A stretch of 64,000 bases of DNA from Pseudomonas borbori (GCF_900115555.1 NZ_FOWX01000004.1:125878-189877); one strand, 5' to 3'. Positions 18,635-28,675 are shown, numbered from the stretch's first letter. Notes: generated by a model from the letters alone, not told the origin. Numbers and translations: made by a program.

Positions 18635-20824
18635 TTACAGGCCGTTTTTCGCCTTGCTCTTTTCCTTGAATTCGCGGCGGCGGCGGTGCAGCACCGGCTC
18701 GGTATAGCCGTTGGGCTGCTTGCTGCCTTCGATCACCAGTTCCAGGGCGGCCTGGAAGGCGATGTTGCTGTCGAAGTCCGGCGCCAGCGGGCGGTACAGC
18801 GGGTCGCCGGCGTTCTGCCGATCGACCACCGGGGCCATGCGCTTGAGGCTCTCGATCACCTGCTCCTGGGTAACCACGCCATGGCGCAGCCAGTTGGCCA
18901 TGTGCTGGCTGGAGATGCGCAGGGTGGCACGGTCTTCCATCAGGCCGATGTCGTTGATGTCCGGCACCTTGGAGCAGCCGACGCCCTGGTCGATCCAGCG
19001 CACCACGTAGCCGAGGATGCCCTGCGAGTTGTTGTCCAGTTCGTTCTGGATTTCCTCGGACGTCCAGTTGGTTTCGGCGGCCAGGGGGATGCTCAGGATG
19101 TCGTCCAGCGACGCCGGCGCACGCTGGGCCAGTTCGGCCTGGCGGGCGAACACGTCGACCTGGTGGTAGTGCAGCACGTGCAGCGCGGCGGCGGTCGGCG
19201 AAGGGACCCAGGCGGTGTTGGCGCCGGCCAGCGGGTGGGCGATCTTCTGCTCGAGCATCGCCGCCATCAGGTCGGGCATGGCCCACATGCCCTTGCCGAT
19301 CTGTGCGCGGCCCTGCAGGCCGCAGGCCAGGCCGACGTCGACGTTGTTGTCTTCGTAGGCGGCGATCCACTTCTGGCTCTTCATGGCTGCCTTGCGCACC
19401 ATGGCGCCGGCTTCCATCGAGGTGTGGATCTCGTCGCCGGTGCGGTCGAGGAAGCCGGTGTTGATGAACACCACGCGCTCGCTGGCGGCCTTGATGCAGG
19501 CCTTGAGGTTGACCGTGGTGCGCCGCTCTTCGTCCATGATGCCGACTTTCAGGGTGTTGCGCGGCAGGCCGAGGACGTCCTCGACGCGGCCGAACAGTTC
19601 GCTGGTGAAGGCGACTTCTTCCGGGCCGTGCATCTTCGGCTTGACGATGTAGATCGAGCCGGTGCGGGTGTTCTTGCGGCTGGTGTTGCCGTTCAGGTTG
19701 TGGATGGCGATCAGGCTGGTCAGCAGCCCGTCCATGATGCCTTCCGGTACCTCGAAGCCCTGGCTGTCGACGATGGCGTCGATGGTCATCAGGTGACCGA
19801 CGTTGCGGATGAACAGCAGGCTGCGCCCGTGCAGGGTCAGCTCGCCGCCGTCGGTTTGGGTGTAGACCCGGTCCGGGTTCATGGTGCGGGTGAAGGTCTG
19901 GCCGCCCTTGGTCACGCTCTCGGCCAGGTCGCCTTTCATCAGGCCCAGCCAGTTGCGGTAGACCACCACCTTGTCGTCGGCATCGACCGCGGCGATCGAG
20001 TCTTCGCAGTCCATGATGGTGGTCAGCGCCGCTTCCATCAGCAGGTCCTTGACCCCGGCGGCATCGGTCTGGCCGACCGGGGTGCTGGCGTCGATCTGGA
20101 TTTCGAAGTGCAGGCCGTTGTGCTTGAGCAGCACGGCGATCGGCGCCTGGGCGTCGCCCTGGAAACCGGCCAGCTGGCTGTCGTCGAGCAGGTCGCTGTT
20201 GCTGCCGCCCTTGAGGCTGACCAGCAGTTTGCCGGCTTCGATGCGGTAGCCGGTGGCGTCGACGTGGGAGCCGGCGGCCAGCGGTGCGGCCTGGTCGAGG
20301 AAGGCGCGGGCAAAGGCGATGACCTTGTCGCCGCGCACCTTGTTGTAGCCGCGGCCCTTCTCGGCGCCGCCTTCCTCGCTGATCGCGTCGGTGCCGTAGA
20401 GGGCATCGTACAGCGAGCCCCAGCGGGCATTGGAGGCGTTGAGGGCGAAGCGCGCGTTCATCACCGGCACTACCAGTTGCGGGCCGGCCAGGCGGGCGAT
20501 TTCTTCGTCGACATTGGCGGTGCTAACCTGGAAGTCGGCCGGCTGCGGCAGCAGGTAACCGATTTCCTGCAGGAAGGCCTTGTAGGCGGCTGCATCATGA
20601 GCCTGACCGGAGCGGGCCTGGTGCCAGGCGTCGATCTGCGCCTGGATCTGGTCGCGCTTGGCCAGCAGGGCGCGGTTTTTCGGGGCCAGTTCGTTGATCA
20701 CGGCCTCGACGCCGGTCCAGAACTTGTCGGCGGCGATGCCGGTACCGGGGATGGCTTCGTTGTTCACGAAGTCGAACAGCACTTTGGCGACCTGCAGGCC
20801 ACCCACTTGAACGCGTTCAGTCAT
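18635..20824 (-). CDS. glcB: Malate synthase G
   Basis: A 729-residue enzyme of the glyoxylate pathway that condenses acetyl-CoA with glyoxylate to malate in the cytoplasm. Length and sequence fit the G isoform: [29 protein letters not shown] and [20 protein letters not shown] (the catalytic Arg-containing block), [21 protein letters not shown] and [21 protein letters not shown] start at the ATG at 20824 ([11 protein letters not shown]), the conserved family start. It appears monocistronic, with a strong terminator. The divergent GNAT gene shares the upstream region. Confidence 0.97.
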   Translation of the reverse strand: MTERVQVGGLQVAKVLFDFVNNEAIPGTGIAADKFWTGVEAVINELAPKNRALLAKRDQIQAQIDAWHQARSGQAHDAAAYKAFLQEIGYLLPQPADFQVSTANVDEEIARLAGPQLVVPVMNARFALNASNARWGSLYDALYGTDAISEEGGAEKGRGYNKVRGDKVIAFARAFLDQAAPLAAGSHVDATGYRIEAGKLLVSLKGGSNSDLLDDSQLAGFQGDAQAPIAVLLKHNGLHFEIQIDASTPVGQTDAAGVKDLLMEAALTTIMDCEDSIAAVDADDKVVVYRNWLGLMKGDLAESVTKGGQTFTRTMNPDRVYTQTDGGELTLHGRSLLFIRNVGHLMTIDAIVDSQGFEVPEGIMDGLLTSLIAIHNLNGNTSRKNTRTGSIYIVKPKMHGPEEVAFTSELFGRVEDVLGLPRNTLKVGIMDEERRTTVNLKACIKAASERVVFINTGFLDRTGDEIHTSMEAGAMVRKAAMKSQKWIAAYEDNNVDVGLACGLQGRAQIGKGMWAMPDLMAAMLEQKIAHPLAGANTAWVPSPTAAALHVLHYHQVDVFARQAELAQRAPASLDDILSIPLAAETNWTSEEIQNELDNNSQGILGYVVRWIDQGVGCSKVPDINDIGLMEDRATLRISSQHMANWLRHGVVTQEQVIESLKRMAPVVDRQNAGDPLYRPLAPDFDSNIAFQAALELVIEGSKQPNGYTEPVLHRRRREFKEKSKAKNGL

Positions 20825-21164
20825 CACTTGCCTCACTCTGCTCAGCTCTTCAGCTCTACTCGATAGCCGCTTCGGACCGGGGGAAAAGTCTTGTAGTCCA
20901 AGGCGCGGCATACTACATCAAGATTCTTGGAAAATCAGTGGGTGCGCGTCGCCGTACGACCAAGAGACGCTTTGCAGTCACGTGGATGGTGTTTTGTTCT
21001 CAATATTGGTGATTATTGTTCCATAAAATAATTAAACAGGTACACATAAATTGCGCCGGTTGCGCGGCGGCTGTTGCCCAGGCTGCCTATACTGCGATCA
21101 CAGCAGGGGTCGCCAAGCGCCAATGGCGGCGCTGCGCAATCCGAGTGAGCGGAGGAAGTGATCG
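20825..21164. promoter_or_regulatory. Divergent control region of glcB and the GNAT gene
   Basis: A gene-free stretch of 340 bp. It holds an A/T-rich segment around 20985-21050 (GTTTTGTTCTCAATATTGG, CCATAAAATAATTAAACAGG) likely to contain promoters. GGAGGAAG at 21151-21158 is the GNAT ribosome binding site. I see no named operator. Confidence 0.4.
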
Positions 21165-21623
21165 ATGCGCATACACGCGGCCGGCCCGGCCGATCTCGAC
21201 GACCTGACCCGGTTATTTGCCGGCTATCTGCAGTTCTACAGGGAGGAAAAGCCGCTGGCGGCGATCCGGGTTTTTCTGGCGCAGCGCCTGAGTAGCGGCG
21301 ATTCGGTGCTATTCCTGGCGCGTGACGCGCAGGGGGCGGCGCTGGGCTTCGTCCAGCTCTACCCGTTCCAGGCTTCGCTGGCGCTGCAGCCGGCCTGGCT
21401 GTTGAGCGACCTCTATGTGCTCGCGGCCGCCAGGCGCCAGGGGGTTGGCGAAGCTCTGATGAACAGCGCCCGCGCCCATGCCGAAAGCACTGGCGCCTGC
21501 GGTTTGCAGTTGCAGACGGCGAAGAGCAATCTGGCCGGGCAGGCGTTGTACGAGCGGCTCGGCTATGTGCGCGACGAGCTGTTCCACACCTACTGGCTGG
21601 CATTGCCACCAGACGGCGACTGA
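21165..21623 (+). CDS. GNAT-family N-acetyltransferase
   Basis: A 152-residue single-domain acetyltransferase. Motif D and the strand-helix start are near RIHAAGPADLDDLTRLFAGY, and the acetyl-CoA-binding motif A reads LSDLYVLAAARRQGVGEALM (the RxxGxG/A loop as RRQGVG). The motif B region is GACGLQLQTAKSNLAGQALYERLGY. The substrate is unknown. GGAGGAAG 6 bases before the ATG sets the start. Confidence 0.9.
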   Translation: MRIHAAGPADLDDLTRLFAGYLQFYREEKPLAAIRVFLAQRLSSGDSVLFLARDAQGAALGFVQLYPFQASLALQPAWLLSDLYVLAAARRQGVGEALMNSARAHAESTGACGLQLQTAKSNLAGQALYERLGYVRDELFHTYWLALPPDGD

Positions 21624-21691
21624 ACGCGCAGCCGCTGCCGCGCGCGTGGATTTCCATTACCTGACTGTTGAACAACAACGAGAGGCTTGCC

Positions 21692-22210
21692 ATGGACCAT
21701 CTGGTACTAACCGTCATCGCCAAGGATCAGCCCGGGCTGGTCGAACGTCTCGCCCAATGCGTGGCCGACCACGGCGGCAACTGGCTGGAAAGTCGCATGT
21801 CGCGCATGGCCGGCCAGTTCGCCGGGATTCTGCGCGTCGCGGTGCCGGCCAAGGCCCATGCCGAACTGGTCGAGGCGCTGCAGGGGCTGAGCGCCGAGGG
21901 CATTCGCGTGCTCTTGGAGCAAGGCGGGGCCGAACCCTCCGGCAACTGGAAAGCGATTCATCTCGACCTGGTCGGCAATGACCGCCCGGGCATCATCCGC
22001 GACATCACCCGTCTGCTCGCCGAACACGGGGTCAACCTGGAAAGCCTGATCACCGAAGTGGCACCGGCACCGATGAGCAGTGAGTTGCTGTTCCACGCCG
22101 AAGCGCAGTTGGCGGTGCCCCTGGAGTTGTCCCTGGATGTGTTGCAGGCCAAGCTGGAAACCCTCGCCGACGACCTGATGGTGGAGCTCAACCTGCGCAC
22201 CGATGCGTAG
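21692..22210 (+). CDS. gcvR: ACT-domain protein, GcvR-like
   Basis: A 172-residue protein with two ACT domains: about residues 3-75 (LVLTVIAKDQPGLVERLAQ) and 88-165 (HLDLVGNDRPGIIRDITRLL). This arrangement matches the glycine cleavage system regulator GcvR, which in E. coli binds GcvA and represses gcv when glycine is low. No gcv genes are nearby, so the regulatory target is taken from family knowledge. I start at 21692 (MDHLVLTVIAK). It may be co-transcribed with the GNAT gene, 68 bp upstream. Confidence 0.8.
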   Translation: MDHLVLTVIAKDQPGLVERLAQCVADHGGNWLESRMSRMAGQFAGILRVAVPAKAHAELVEALQGLSAEGIRVLLEQGGAEPSGNWKAIHLDLVGNDRPGIIRDITRLLAEHGVNLESLITEVAPAPMSSELLFHAEAQLAVPLELSLDVLQAKLETLADDLMVELNLRTDA

Positions 22211-22365
22211 TTGTGCACATATCCACGGCTGGCGTGGGTATCGCTGTGGATAAGCTGGGGAGTTCCGGCTCCCCTGCTAGTGCCCCGCAGCTTTCCGGGT
22301 TCTGGTTAAAAAAGCAGCTGTTTCAATAACTTGTGCACAGAGGCCGGGGATGCTTCTGTGGATAA
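22211..22365. other. Two TTGTGCACA...TGTGGATAA pairs (DnaA-box-like)
   Basis: The gcvR-rarD gap, between genes that converge, contains TTGTGCACA at 22211-22219 and 22331-22339. Each is followed by a perfect inverted DnaA box (TGTGGATAA, reverse of TTATCCACA) at 22245-22253 and 22357-22365. A degenerate TATCCACGG sits at 22220. It is a candidate DnaA-binding cluster, not an origin: no DUE-like AT-rich tract or replication genes flank it. Confidence 0.5.
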
Positions 22366-22453
22366 GGTCGGGATGGATGGCTGCATGCCAAGGTTGACGC
22401 GGTATGCAGCTGGCTGTGCGTTTTTTGTACAGCGTGGCGCCGCTCCGGCGTGA

Positions 22454-23347
22454 TCAGCCTTGACCGCGCTTGCGCAGGGTCAGCCAGGCATCGACGCTGT
22501 AGAGCGCCAGACCGGCCCAGATGCAGATAAAGGCCAGCAGCTTGCTCGACTCGAAACGCTCGCCGAATACAGCGACCGCCAGAAGCAGCACCAGGGTCGG
22601 GGCGATGTATTGCAGAAAGCCCAGGGTGGTGTAGGGCAGGTGGCGCGCGGCGGCGTTGAAGCACACCAGCGGGATCAGGGTGATGGGTCCGGCCGCCATC
22701 AGCCAGAGCGCCTCGGGCGTGCTCCAGAACTCGGTCTGGCTGCTCATCGCGGCCGGGTGCCAGAGCAGCCAGCCGATCGCCAATGGCAACAGCAGCCAGG
22801 TTTCCACTACCAGGCCGGGCAGCGCGGCAACCGGCGCCTGTTTGCGGATCAGGCCGTAGAAGCCGAAGGTCAGCGCCAGCACCAGCGACACCCAGGGCAG
22901 GCTGCCGACCTGCCACACCTGCTGCGCGACGCCCACGGCGGCCAGGCCGACCGCCAGCCATTGCAGGCGGCGCAGGCGTTCGCCGAGCAGCAGCAGGCCG
23001 AGCAGCACATTGACCAGCGGGTTGATGTAGTAGCCGAGTGCGGCTTCGAGCATGCGCTCGTTGTTCACCGCCCAGACATACACCAGCCAGTTGCTGGCGA
23101 TCAGCAGACCGCAGAGCGCCAGTACGGCCAGGCGCTTGGGATTGTCGCGCAGCTCGCGCAGCCAGCCCGGGTGTTTCCACACCAGCAGCAGCGCGGCGCC
23201 GAAGACGGCCGACCAGAGGGCACGGTGGACGATGATTTCCAGCGCGGGGACCGTCTGAATGGCTTTGAAATACAGCGGGAACAGGCCCCAGATGATATAG
23301 GCGGTCAGGCCCAGAATGTACCCGCGACGCGGGTTGGCGGTGGCCAT
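22454..23347 (-). CDS. rarD: EamA-family transporter RarD
   Basis: A 297-residue inner-membrane protein of the drug/metabolite transporter superfamily with about ten TM segments. The RarD signature start (RRGYILGLTAYIIWGLFPLY) and the second half (GLIRKQAPVAALPGLVVETW) fit the family. Its substrate is unknown; the name comes from the original chloramphenicol-sensitivity association. I use the ATG at 23347, which places the first TM immediately after a short cytoplasmic N-terminus. It is convergent with gcvR. Confidence 0.88.
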   Translation of the reverse strand: MATANPRRGYILGLTAYIIWGLFPLYFKAIQTVPALEIIVHRALWSAVFGAALLLVWKHPGWLRELRDNPKRLAVLALCGLLIASNWLVYVWAVNNERMLEAALGYYINPLVNVLLGLLLLGERLRRLQWLAVGLAAVGVAQQVWQVGSLPWVSLVLALTFGFYGLIRKQAPVAALPGLVVETWLLLPLAIGWLLWHPAAMSSQTEFWSTPEALWLMAAGPITLIPLVCFNAAARHLPYTTLGFLQYIAPTLVLLLAVAVFGERFESSKLLAFICIWAGLALYSVDAWLTLRKRGQG

Positions 23348-23520
23348 GGAGAGTCCTTGTTTGGGCGGGTAACGAAGGCCGTGGATTCTAGTCGCGACGT
23401 TCGACACTTGTCTGCATGCTCAGGTTTTTCCTGCCAGGAGAAAAGCGGATTTGCGTAAGAAAGGCTTTACAGCGCGCCGACGTCTCAGGGTTTACCTGTG
23501 ATGGTAGGCGTCCAGGTCGA

Positions 23521-23575
23521 CGTAGCCCGGATGCAATCCGGGGGATTAGGGTTCCCGGATTGCATCCGGGCTACG
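23521..23575. repeat. REP palindrome between rarD and srkA
   Basis: A perfect 22-bp inverted repeat (arm CGTAGCCCGGATGCAATCCG plus two G) with an 11-base spacer. The same arm occurs once at 24.75 kb and, degenerate, at 11.13 kb, which defines a dispersed REP family in this genome. Confidence 0.9.
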
Positions 23576-23592
23576 GGGCATCGCCAATCGCG

Positions 23593-24567
23593 TCAGAACA
23601 GCCTGAGCGGCTCCTCGTCCAGCGCCGCCAATTGTTCGCGCAGCATCAATACCTGCTCGCCCCAATAACGTTCACTGCCGAACCAGGGGAAACTGTGGGG
23701 GAACGCCGGGTCGTCCCAGCGCCGCGCCAGCCAGGCGCTGTAGTGCATCAGGCGCAGGGAGCGCAGGCCTTCGATCAGCGGCAGTTCGCGCGGGTTGAAG
23801 TCGTGGAACTCCTGGTAGCCGTCGATCAGTTCGGACAGCTGGCTGAGGCGTTCATGGCGCTCGCCTGCCAGCATCATCCACAGGTCCTGCACCGCCGGGC
23901 CCATGCGGCAGTCGTCGAGGTCGACCATGTGGAAGCTGTCGTCGCGGCACAGCAGGTTGCCGGGGTGGCAATCGCCATGCAGACGGATCGCCTGCACCGG
24001 GTTGTCGGCGAACAGGGTATCGAGGCGTTTGAGCAGGTCACGGGCCACCGATTCGTAGGCCGGCAGCAGGCTGCGCGGGATGAAGTCGCCCTCGAGCAGG
24101 GTGGCCAGCGAGGCGTGGCCGAAGTTCTCCACCTGCAAGGCTTCGCGGTGGGCGAAGGGGCGCAGCGAGCCGACCGCATGCAGACGGCCGAGCAACTGGC
24201 CGAGGCGATAGAGGTGCTCCAGGTTGCCTGGCTCCGGTGCGCGACCGCCGCGCCGCGGGAACAGGGTGAAGCGGAACCCGGCGTGCTCGAACAGGGTTTC
24301 GCCATCGCGCAGCAGCGGCGCCACCACCGGCACCTCGCACTCGGCCAGCTCGAAGGTGAAGCTGTGTTCCTCGCGAATCGCCGCGTCGCTCCAGCGCTGC
24401 GGCCGGTAGAACTTGGCGATCAGCGGGGTTTCACCCTCGATACCCACCTGGTAGACGCGGTTCTCGTAGCTGTTGAGCGCCAATATGCGGGCATCGCTGA
24501 GGTAGCCAATGCTCTCTACGGCATCCAGTACCAGGTCGGGGGTGAGTGCGGCAAATGGGTGGGACAT
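23593..24567 (-). CDS. srkA: Stress response kinase A (SrkA/YihE)
   Basis: A 324-residue aminoglycoside-phosphotransferase-fold Ser/Thr kinase. The catalytic loop HGDCHPGNLL (His and Asp of the Brenner-type motif) and the metal-binding VDLDDC follow in the expected order, after the nucleotide-binding lobe (YEVRVYQVGIEGETPLIAKFY region). E. coli YihE/SrkA protects against stress-induced death and antagonises MazF-linked programmed cell death. The N-terminus (MSHPFAALTPDLVLDAVES) is the usual SrkA start. Confidence 0.92.
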   Translation of the reverse strand: MSHPFAALTPDLVLDAVESIGYLSDARILALNSYENRVYQVGIEGETPLIAKFYRPQRWSDAAIREEHSFTFELAECEVPVVAPLLRDGETLFEHAGFRFTLFPRRGGRAPEPGNLEHLYRLGQLLGRLHAVGSLRPFAHREALQVENFGHASLATLLEGDFIPRSLLPAYESVARDLLKRLDTLFADNPVQAIRLHGDCHPGNLLCRDDSFHMVDLDDCRMGPAVQDLWMMLAGERHERLSQLSELIDGYQEFHDFNPRELPLIEGLRSLRLMHYSAWLARRWDDPAFPHSFPWFGSERYWGEQVLMLREQLAALDEEPLRLF

Positions 24568-24704
24568 GATCGGCTCCGGTCTCTGGGCCGAAGAGTGTAG
24601 CGCTTATGCATGGCCGGGCGGGGCCCGGCAAGCTGCGGTCGACGTGATTGCGCCGGCTCTTGGCGCCAGGATGCGCCGTGCACACCGGCTGCCGCACCAT
24701 GGCA

Positions 24705-24776
24705 TGGGGCTTGGTGCGCGCGGCGCAGCCTACGCGGCGATCAGCCTAGCTCCGTAGCCCGGATGCAATCCGGGGG
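24705..24776. repeat. REP repeats between srkA and comF
   Basis: A unit with GGTGCGCGCGGCGCAGCCTACG (about 24714-24735) is followed at 24752 by the CCGTAGCCCGGATGCAATCC unit. These match the two REP families seen at 11.1, 23.5 and 28.7 kb. Confidence 0.75.
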
Positions 24777-24793
24777 GAGTGCCCGAGTCTGCA

Positions 24794-25528
24794 TCAGTCC
24801 CCAGGTTTTGGCGTGCGCGCCAGGCAATAGATGTCGACCCGCGCCGCGCCGGCCTTTTTCAGCAGGCGCGCCAGACTCTCGGCGGTGGCGCCGGTGGTCA
24901 GCACGTCGTCGACCAGGGCCAGGTGCAGGCCACCGACCCGGCTCGTGGGCGCCAGGGCAAAGGCCCGGCGCAGGTTGCGCTTGCGGGTGGCGGCGTCCAG
25001 TTGCTGCTGCGCCGGGGTATCGATAATCCGTTGCAGCCAGTGTTGCTGCAATGGCAGCTGCAGCTGTTCACTCAGCCACTGGGCGAGCAGCGCCGCCTGG
25101 TTGAAACCGCGCTGGCGTTGCCGGCGTTCGGCCAGCGGCACCGGCAGCAGCAGGTCGGGCCTGGCCAGGCCTTCGTCGAAGGCATGCAGCAGGTGCTGTG
25201 ACAACAACCCGCCGAGCAGACGTCCCAATGGCCACTTGGCCTGGTGCTTGAAACGGGTGATCAAACTATCGACCGGGAAGGCGTAGCGCCAGGGTGCCTC
25301 GACCCGATCGAAACTGGGTGGGCGTTGCAGACAAGCGCCGCAGGTCAGGCCGGCGTGCGGTAGTGGCAGGGCGCAAACCTGGCAGCGGGCGCCGAGCCAG
25401 GGCAGCTCGCTTTCGCAACTGATGCAGAGGCTGTGTGGGGTGTCGGCAGCTTCGTCGCAGAGTGCGCAATGCTGTTTGTTTTTTAACCAGTTGTAAACCT
25501 TGGGTTGGTCATCTGGTTGACAGCGCAT
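24794..25528 (-). CDS. ComF-family phosphoribosyltransferase-like protein
   Basis: A 244-residue protein with an N-terminal zinc-binding region (CALCDEAADTPHSLCISC, then RCQVCALPLPHAGLTCGAC) and a C-terminal type I phosphoribosyltransferase domain with the PRPP loop LALVDDVLTTGATAESLA. ComF proteins support DNA uptake and natural transformation in competent bacteria, with a biochemical role as a PRTase-like protein. It is divergent from bioB across only 79 bp, so its start region contains the predicted bio operator. No other competence genes are nearby. Confidence 0.9.
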   Translation of the reverse strand: MRCQPDDQPKVYNWLKNKQHCALCDEAADTPHSLCISCESELPWLGARCQVCALPLPHAGLTCGACLQRPPSFDRVEAPWRYAFPVDSLITRFKHQAKWPLGRLLGGLLSQHLLHAFDEGLARPDLLLPVPLAERRQRQRGFNQAALLAQWLSEQLQLPLQQHWLQRIIDTPAQQQLDAATRKRNLRRAFALAPTSRVGGLHLALVDDVLTTGATAESLARLLKKAGAARVDIYCLARTPKPGD

Positions 25529-25545
25529 AAAGCTTCCTTAAATAT
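25491..25545 (+). promoter_or_regulatory. Predicted BirA operator and bioB promoter
   Basis: TTGTAAACC (25491-25499) and GGTTGACAG (25515-25523) are separated by 15 bases. This matches the BirA operator consensus TTGTAAACC-N14/15-GGTTTACAA (7 of 9 in the second half). The right half contains TTGACA (25517-25522), a good -35, with AAATAT at 25540-25545 after 17 bases as the -10. Bound BirA-biotinoyl-AMP would occlude the promoter. The left half lies inside the comF start region. This is prediction from sequence. Confidence 0.65.
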
Positions 25546-25607
25546 GCCGGACATCCGTGTCGTGCTGGCTGACTTTAGCAGCCGCTACAACTAACAAGGA
25601 ATCACCG

Positions 25608-26663
25608 ATGAGCGCCACCACCGCTGCCCACCTGCGTCACGATTGGACCCTCGCCGAGGTCAAGGCGCTCTTCGAACAACCCTTCAACGACCTGTTGTTC
25701 CAGGCGCAGACCGTGCACCGCGCGCATTTCGACCAGAACCGCGTGCAGGTCTCGACCCTGCTGTCGATCAAGACCGGCGCCTGCCCGGAAGACTGCAAGT
25801 ACTGCCCGCAGTCCGGCCACTACAACACCGGCCTGGAAAAGGAAAAACTGCTGGAGGTGCAGAAGGTGCTGGAAGCCGCCGCCGAGGCCAAGGCCATCGG
25901 CTCCACCCGCTTCTGCATGGGCGCGGCCTGGAAGCACCCGTCGGCCAAGGACATGCCCTACGTGCTGCAGATGGTCAAGGGCGTGCGCGCCATGGGCCTG
26001 GAAACCTGCATGACCCTGGGCAAGCTGGACCAGGAGCAGACCGCGGCCCTGGCCGAGGCCGGCCTCGATTACTACAACCACAACCTGGACACCTCGCCGG
26101 AGTTCTACGGCAACATCATCACCACCCGCACCTACAACGAGCGCCTGCAGACCCTGGCCTACGTGCGCGATGCGGGGATGAAGATCTGCTCCGGCGGCAT
26201 CCTCGGTATGGGCGAGTCGCTGGACGACCGCGCCGGCCTGCTGATCCAGCTGGCCAACCTGCCGGAGCACCCGGAGTCGGTGCCGATCAACATGCTGGTC
26301 AAGGTGCAGGGCACGCCGCTGGCCGACGAGCAGGACGTCGATCCCTTCGACTTCATCCGCATGCTCGCCGTGGCGCGGATCATGATGCCGCAGTCGCATG
26401 TGCGCCTGTCCGCCGGGCGCGAGGCGATGAACGAGCAGATGCAGGCCCTGGCCTTCTTCGCCGGCGCCAACTCGATCTTCTACGGCGAGAAGCTGCTGAC
26501 CACCGCCAACCCCCAGGCCGGCAAGGACATGCAGCTGTTCGCCCGTCTCGGCATCCAGCCGGAAGCACGCGAAGAGCACGCCGACGAGGTGCATCAGGCG
26601 GCCATCGAGCAGGCGCTGGCCGAGCAGCGCGACTCCAAGCTGTTCTATAACGCCGCAGTTTGA
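25608..26663 (+). CDS. bioB: Biotin synthase
   Basis: A 351-residue radical SAM enzyme that inserts sulfur into dethiobiotin. The radical SAM cysteines are in [12 protein letters not shown] (CxxxCxxC), and conserved blocks include [32 protein letters not shown] and the second [2Fe-2S]-linked Arg region (LSAGREAMN). I start at 25608 ([13 protein letters not shown]). It heads the bioB-F-H-C-D operon; the preceding 117 bp contain the predicted BirA site and promoter. Confidence 0.97.
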   Translation: MSATTAAHLRHDWTLAEVKALFEQPFNDLLFQAQTVHRAHFDQNRVQVSTLLSIKTGACPEDCKYCPQSGHYNTGLEKEKLLEVQKVLEAAAEAKAIGSTRFCMGAAWKHPSAKDMPYVLQMVKGVRAMGLETCMTLGKLDQEQTAALAEAGLDYYNHNLDTSPEFYGNIITTRTYNERLQTLAYVRDAGMKICSGGILGMGESLDDRAGLLIQLANLPEHPESVPINMLVKVQGTPLADEQDVDPFDFIRMLAVARIMMPQSHVRLSAGREAMNEQMQALAFFAGANSIFYGEKLLTTANPQAGKDMQLFARLGIQPEAREEHADEVHQAAIEQALAEQRDSKLFYNAAV

Positions 26664-26774
26664 TTTTTCCGAGTAGGAGCGGGGGGGGGGACGCCTAGTC
26701 CCATGCCCGCGAAGGCTGCGAGCATTTCGCGGGCATGGCCCGCTCCTACTTCCATGCTCCTTGCCGAGGCTTGC
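26664..26774. repeat. Palindromic repeat between bioB and bioF
   Basis: TAGGAGCGGG (26674-26683) pairs with CCCGCTCCTA (26739-26748), and inside it CCATGCCCGCGAA pairs with TTCGCGGGCATGG, giving a long hairpin. A run of ten G residues (26681-26690) sits in the left part. It is REP-like and within the operon, so it may affect mRNA stability or expression downstream of bioB. Confidence 0.75.
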
Positions 26775-27947
26775 ATGCCCTTCGACCTTGCCGCCCGCCT
26801 CACCGAACGCCGTGCCGCCAGCCTCTATCGCCAACGCCCGCTGCTGGAAAGCCCGCAAGGCCCGCTGGTGCGGGTCGACGGTCGCGAGCTGCTGGCCTTC
26901 TGCTCCAACGACTACCTGGGCCTGGCCAATCACCCGCAGGTGATCGAGGCCTGGCGCGCCGGTGCGGTGTGCTGGGGCGTCGGCGGCGGCGCCTCGCACC
27001 TGGTGATCGGTCACAGCACCCCACACCACGAGCTGGAAGAGGCCCTCGCCGAATTCACCGGGCGACCGCGGGCGCTGCTGTTTTCCACCGGCTACATGGC
27101 CAACCTCGGCGCGGTCACCGCGCTGCTGGAGCAGGGCGATACGGTACTGGAAGACCGCCTCAATCACGCCTCGCTGCTGGATGCCGGCCTGCTGTCCGGG
27201 GCGCGCTTCTCGCGCTATCTGCACAACGACGCGGCCAGCCTGAGCACGCGTCTGGACAAGGCCACGGGCAATACCCTGGTGGTCAGCGACGGGGTGTTCA
27301 GCATGGACGGCGATCTGGCCGACCTGCCGGCGCTGTGTGCGGCGGCCAAGACCAAAGGCGCCTGGGTGATGGTCGACGACGCCCACGGCTTCGGCCCTTT
27401 GGGCGCCACGGGCGGCGGCATAGTCGAGCACTTCGGCCTGGGCCAGGATGACGTGCAGGTGCTGGTCGGCACCCTGGGCAAGGCCTTCGGCACGGCCGGC
27501 GCCTTCGTCGCCGGCAGCGAGGAGCTGATCGAAACCCTGGTGCAGTTCGCCCGCCCCTATATCTACACCACCAGCCAGCCGCCGGCCCTGGCCTGCGCCA
27601 CCCTGAAGAGCCTGGAGCTGCTGCGCAGCGAGCACTGGCGGCGTGAGCACTTGAACGCCTTGATCAAACGCTTCCGTGAGGGTGCCCGGGCTATGGGTCT
27701 GGAGTTGATGGACAGCGCCACGCCGATCCAGCCGATCCTGATCGGCGACAGCGCCCGGGCCATGCGCTTGTCGCAGCTGTTGCGCGAGCGCGGTTTGCTG
27801 GTCACCGCGATTCGTCCGCCCACGGTGCCGGCCGGCAGTGCACGCCTGCGCGTCACCCTGTCGGCGGCGCACAGCAGTGCCCAGCTCGAACTGCTGCTGG
27901 AGGCCTTGGCCGAGTGCTGGACGCTACTGGAGCATGGCGATGCGTGA
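26775..27947 (+). CDS. bioF: 8-amino-7-oxononanoate synthase
   Basis: A 390-residue PLP enzyme of the alpha-oxoamine synthase family that condenses pimeloyl-ACP with L-alanine. Motifs are [24 protein letters not shown], the PLP aspartate/histidine region [13 protein letters not shown], and the Schiff-base lysine in [15 protein letters not shown] use the ATG at 26775 ([13 protein letters not shown]), consistent with the family N-terminus. It overlaps the next gene's start. Confidence 0.97.
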   Translation: MPFDLAARLTERRAASLYRQRPLLESPQGPLVRVDGRELLAFCSNDYLGLANHPQVIEAWRAGAVCWGVGGGASHLVIGHSTPHHELEEALAEFTGRPRALLFSTGYMANLGAVTALLEQGDTVLEDRLNHASLLDAGLLSGARFSRYLHNDAASLSTRLDKATGNTLVVSDGVFSMDGDLADLPALCAAAKTKGAWVMVDDAHGFGPLGATGGGIVEHFGLGQDDVQVLVGTLGKAFGTAGAFVAGSEELIETLVQFARPYIYTTSQPPALACATLKSLELLRSEHWRREHLNALIKRFREGARAMGLELMDSATPIQPILIGDSARAMRLSQLLRERGLLVTAIRPPTVPAGSARLRVTLSAAHSSAQLELLLEALAECWTLLEHGDA

Positions 27948-28671
27948 TCGCCTGATCCTGCTGCCCGGCTGGGGCCTTGGCATTGCCCCACTGGAGCCGC
28001 TGGCCGAGGCCCTGCGCGGTCTCGATTCGCGCCTGCGGGTCGAGATCGAGCCCTTGCCGTTGCTCGATTCCAGCGCCCCCGCCGACTGGCTGGACGAGCT
28101 CGATGCCAACCTGCCCCAGGACGCCTGGCTCGGTGGCTGGTCGCTCGGCGGCATGCTCGCCAGTGAGCTGGCGGCGCGGCGTGGCGAGCGCTGTGCCGGC
28201 CTGCTGTGCCTGGCCAGCAATCTGCGCTTCGTCGCCGAGCCGACCTGGCCCAGCGCGATGGCGGCCGAGACCTTCGGCGTGTTTCGTCAGGGTTGCGCGG
28301 CGGATGCACGCGCCACCCTGAAGCGCTTTGCCCTGCTCTGCGCCCAGGGCGCGGCGGACCCACGCGGCTTGTCGCGGCTGCTGCTGGGCGCGGCGCCGCA
28401 GGCGGGTGCCGAGAGTCTGCTGGCCGGGCTGGATGTGCTGGCGGCGCTGGATACCCGCGCCGCCGTGCAGGACTTCGTCGGCCCACAGCTGCACCTGTTC
28501 GCTGGTGGCGACGGCCTGGTGCCGGCAGCAGCGGCGCCCGCGCTGCTGGCGCTGCTGCCGGATGTCGAGGTCGGCCTGGTCGACAACGCCAGCCACGCCT
28601 TCGCGCTGGAGCGACCCCACGAGATCGCCGCGGCGATCCAGGCCTTTCTGCATGAGGTCGGTGATGACTGA
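27940..28671 (+). CDS. bioH: Pimeloyl-ACP methyl ester carboxylesterase
   Basis: A 243-residue alpha/beta hydrolase. The nucleophile elbow is GGWSLGGM (the GxSxG serine), with Asp in [12 protein letters not shown] and His in [12 protein letters not shown] completing the triad. BioH removes the methyl ester that BioC adds, stopping chain elongation at pimeloyl-ACP. ATG codons at 27934 and 27940 are both in frame. I prefer 27940 because the GGAG just upstream is better spaced. It overlaps bioF by 8 bases. Confidence 0.9.
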   Translation: MRDRLILLPGWGLGIAPLEPLAEALRGLDSRLRVEIEPLPLLDSSAPADWLDELDANLPQDAWLGGWSLGGMLASELAARRGERCAGLLCLASNLRFVAEPTWPSAMAAETFGVFRQGCAADARATLKRFALLCAQGAADPRGLSRLLLGAAPQAGAESLLAGLDVLAALDTRAAVQDFVGPQLHLFAGGDGLVPAAAAPALLALLPDVEVGLVDNASHAFALERPHEIAAAIQAFLHEVGDD

Positions 28672-28675
28672 TGCC

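Noticed and set aside
18044..20866. A 940-residue plus-strand open frame covering glcB
   Set aside because: It is antisense to malate synthase G, is Val/Gly/Gln-rich shadow sequence typical of high-GC codon bias, and has no domain.
22211..22453. Chromosomal or plasmid replication origin
   Set aside because: DnaA-like boxes are present, but there is no AT-rich unwinding tract, no rep or dnaA/dnaN genes and no iteron array.
25602..27872. A 756-residue minus-strand frame across bioB and bioF
   Set aside because: It spans two confidently identified genes on the other strand and lacks any recognisable domain.
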